Part shown: positions 18,745 to 20,353 of the stretch, piece after piece
Numbering within the stretch: position 1 is the stretch's first letter
How the letters are laid out: each line of letters opens with the position of its first letter
Virus record (IMG/VR): IMGVR_UViG_3300025131_000550
Span: 1 to 20,353 of that record
DNA: 20,353 bases
Strand: one strand, 5' to 3'
Source of the DNA: a virus
Position numbers and translations under genes: made by a program
Notes under the pieces: model-generated
Databases searched by the model: none
Told to the model about the DNA's origin: nothing
The model's input: the letters and a program-made list of their open reading frames with translations, nothing else

Positions 18745-19940
18745 CGGGTGTGGTCGCCTTTCAGGGATCGGTAATGCAGAGAATTAGAAAATATTGGCTG
18801 CTAATAACAACCTATTTCAAACCTCCCCTCGGGGAGGAAACCTCAGAGGTTGCGCCAGCCAAGGTAATTTCTAAGGTTGTGCCAGCCGCAGAGCAGGACG
18901 AGTACGGGGAATTTTATTTTCGCCATACCATCCTAGATCAACTCGGCAGGTATTTTGTCATCCTCAAACGTATGAAGCGCGGTGATAAAAATGCATATGA
19001 CTTATACTCACAAATCGGCGCATATATATTACCGGAGAGGAAGGTCGAAGGGTATGAATGCGACGTTCTAGAACCACGATGGCTTGAACTTCGCCCCTCC
19101 TTTGGAATGGTGCTGCACGGCAGTCGCTCCCAACAGGTGAAGATAGATAAGGAAAAGAAATTATACGTTCCTTTCGCGGTCTATTTTAACAAATACCTTT
19201 CGGATAGAGCGCCGACTACGGTGCAGCCTGTCAATAGCGGGGATGTTTATTGTTGCACCGTATACTGGGACACGTTTCATGGATCAATGAAAGGTGGCGC
19301 TCCGACTGAATTTGCCCTTAATGTTTCTCCTAGCGGAGAGGTCCATATACTAAAGGTTCTTGAAAACAAAAACATTACGATCCGGGGGAAAAAAGGTAGG
19401 GGTAGAGGATCTACATTTACCATTCCGCGAAGGAGGTGGGGCGTCCCAGAATTTTTTGAAGGCTGGGCTAAAGAACACGGCAAAGACGTGCAACCATTTC
19501 TAGCGTCACTTTTTATCGAAACCGCGAATGCTCAAATAGCCGCCGCCAATTCAATGATAAAGGTGAAAGCGTACAAGGGCCGGTTAGCCGCTATATTTAG
19601 CGTTAACGTCTTACGCACACCATATTTTTTCAAAGACCGTGATTTATATGTAAACGACAGAGGCAGGAAGAAAAAGATATTTCACATTGTGAAAACACAT
19701 ATCAGGAAAACAGGAAGTGTTGTTCGCACACATTTCCGGGGTATGCGGGAATTTAACTGGAATGGTTACAAAATAAGGATAACGGTGCCTGGATGGCACC
19801 ATGTAAACACACACGACTTAGATATTGGATCAACAGACGAGGAGCATATAGAGGATATTCAGGACTATATGGACACGGCTGTATTAGGAAAAACCTTGAG
19901 TGGTCTTGAGGAAGACAGCGTTGGGGGTTTTAGACGATGA
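18732..19940 (+). CDS. unrecognised 402-residue protein
   Basis: A large protein with no motif I recognise. After about 50 residues of variable N-terminus, the body is rich in aromatic and basic residues, for example FVILKRMKRGDKNAYDLY, VYCCTVYWDTFHGSMKGG and IRGKKGRGRGSTFTIPRRRW. The basic stretches suggest nucleic acid contact. Base composition is more AT-rich than in the neighbouring helicase. The ATG at 18732 overlaps the helicase end by 13 nt; an ATG at 18774 with AGGGAT upstream is a good alternative and would remove 14 residues. Its stop overlaps the next gene (ATGA). Function unknown. Confidence 0.75.
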   Translation: MAEIAGVVAFQGSVMQRIRKYWLLITTYFKPPLGEETSEVAPAKVISKVVPAAEQDEYGEFYFRHTILDQLGRYFVILKRMKRGDKNAYDLYSQIGAYILPERKVEGYECDVLEPRWLELRPSFGMVLHGSRSQQVKIDKEKKLYVPFAVYFNKYLSDRAPTTVQPVNSGDVYCCTVYWDTFHGSMKGGAPTEFALNVSPSGEVHILKVLENKNITIRGKKGRGRGSTFTIPRRRWGVPEFFEGWAKEHGKDVQPFLASLFIETANAQIAAANSMIKVKAYKGRLAAIFSVNVLRTPYFFKDRDLYVNDRGRKKKIFHIVKTHIRKTGSVVRTHFRGMREFNWNGYKIRITVPGWHHVNTHDLDIGSTDEEHIEDIQDYMDTAVLGKTLSGLEEDSVGGFRR

Positions 19941-20173
19941 TATCAAAAGCAGTCGTCTTCATGAATATTATAATAATGATAATCATTCTTGCTTTACTTG
20001 TGTCGTTAATCGGCTGCACTCCCCTCGCCTCCGCTTTAGTTGGGGGCGCTAGCAGTGTCTGGTCAACGCAGGAACGCCGCTCCTTGGAGAAGCGCGTCGA
20101 AACGTTAGAAAAGCTTATTAAGAAGGAGCCGGATTGTCTGCTTCTGTGCGACTACCCAACGCGCTGGAACTAG
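19937..20173 (+). CDS. small lipoprotein with coiled coil
   Basis: A 78-residue protein. The N-terminal hydrophobic stretch (about 10-26) ends in LIGC, a lipobox with Cys27 as the lipidation site. The mature part is about 52 residues with a short coiled coil (RRSLEKRVETLEKLIKKE) and two more Cys. It would be anchored in the membrane facing the periplasm. An outer-membrane spanin subunit is one possibility, given the peptidase gene next door on the other strand; a host-surface or exclusion lipoprotein is another. The start overlaps the stop of the unknown gene (ATGA). Confidence 0.65.
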   Translation: MISKAVVFMNIIIMIIILALLVSLIGCTPLASALVGGASSVWSTQERRSLEKRVETLEKLIKKEPDCLLLCDYPTRWN

Positions 20174-20353
20174 ACGAGTTCGCTCCACACCTTACCGTCA
20201 AAGATGTTTGACTTCATCCCCTGTGGATCTTTGTCTATGTCGTAACTGCAATGGACCCAGCCGCTGTGAGGGTCCTCTTTTTTGTAGAACTCCAGAATAA
20301 GCTGGTCAAAACTACAGTTTTCCTTGACCCATAGAGCGACCTCTTTGTTGTCG
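20170..20353 (-). CDS. M15-type peptidoglycan peptidase, 3' end only
   Basis: Sixty C-terminal residues are visible on the minus strand; the start lies beyond the window. NKEVALWVKENCSFDQLILEF followed, after a short gap, by GWVHCSYD is the end of an M15 D-Ala-D-Ala carboxypeptidase-like domain; the Glu of LILEF and the His of WVH are probably the catalytic and zinc-binding residues. Such enzymes serve as phage endolysins. Its stop overlaps the stop of the lipoprotein gene (CTAG), so the two genes converge with no space for a terminator. Confidence 0.75.
   Translation of the reverse strand, partial: DNKEVALWVKENCSFDQLILEFYKKEDPHSGWVHCSYDIDKDPQGMKSNIFDGKVWSELV

Noticed and set aside
1-20353. 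CRISPR arrays, tRNA, rRNA, insertion sequences and integrase
   Set aside because: No regularly spaced repeat-spacer pattern, no cloverleaf or rRNA sequence, and no transposase or integrase motif was found on reading both strands; a computed scan would be needed to exclude a divergent tRNA.

Overview
The window looks like part of a tailed double-stranded DNA bacteriophage (or prophage) genome. It encodes a terminase small subunit, a family A DNA polymerase with proofreading domain, an AEP-type primase, SF1 and SF2 helicases, a probable ssDNA-binding protein, a DNA adenine methylase, an HNH endonuclease and two cell wall hydrolases. Genes are small, tightly packed and often overlap by a few bases. 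A Sec-exported SleB-type lysin and a small lipoprotein suit a Gram-negative host. The cut of the protein families suggests a proteobacterial, perhaps alphaproteobacterial, host, but that is inference. No integrase, tRNA gene, large terminase or capsid gene is visible; a possible gene start at the extreme left edge runs out of the window.

Layout. (1) 1-310: GC-rich tandem repeats and a terminator, with a possible truncated minus-strand gene at the edge. (2) 332-6163, minus strand: accessory and packaging genes in a modular style. Several carry their own promoter and/or intrinsic terminator, and seven start behind the same Shine-Dalgarno sequence, GGAGTC. They include a DUF932 protein, a Cys-rich gene-88-like protein, a Fis-type HTH peptide, Zn-knuckle microproteins, a VRR-NUC-like nuclease overlapping the terminase small subunit gene, and a papain-like cysteine protein. 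A 450-bp non-coding stretch upstream of the terminase gene is full of TGTACCACC repeats and dyads. (3) 6221-9715, minus strand: SleB-like lysin, Zn-ribbon proteins, an HNH endonuclease, a strongly basic 46-residue protein coupled to a Zn-finger gene, a degenerate duplicate of that locus, a methylase, a 21-residue hydrophobic peptide and a ribbon-helix-helix protein. (4) 9726-17213, minus strand: one translationally coupled replication operon. In transcription order it holds a coiled-coil protein, the ssDNA-binding-like protein, primase, XRE regulator, UvrD-like helicase, DUF7768-like and DUF6378-like proteins, a Zn protein and DNA polymerase. (5) 17241-20173, plus strand: SNF2-type helicase, an unrecognised 402-residue protein and a lipoprotein. 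These are driven from a divergent promoter whose -10 box overlaps the -10 box of the replication operon promoter. (6) The right edge carries the 3' end of an M15-type peptidase on the minus strand.

How it fits together: the SNF2 helicase and the replication operon diverge from one switch-like intergenic region. The ssDNA-binding-like protein and the primase both end in SSB-like acidic, Phe-terminated tails, suggesting shared replisome contacts. The left block has many independently promoted small genes, and four predicted promoters there have a dyad centred on the predicted transcription start. Eight genes listed here are short (55 residues or fewer) and were found by reading start sites and overlaps directly.
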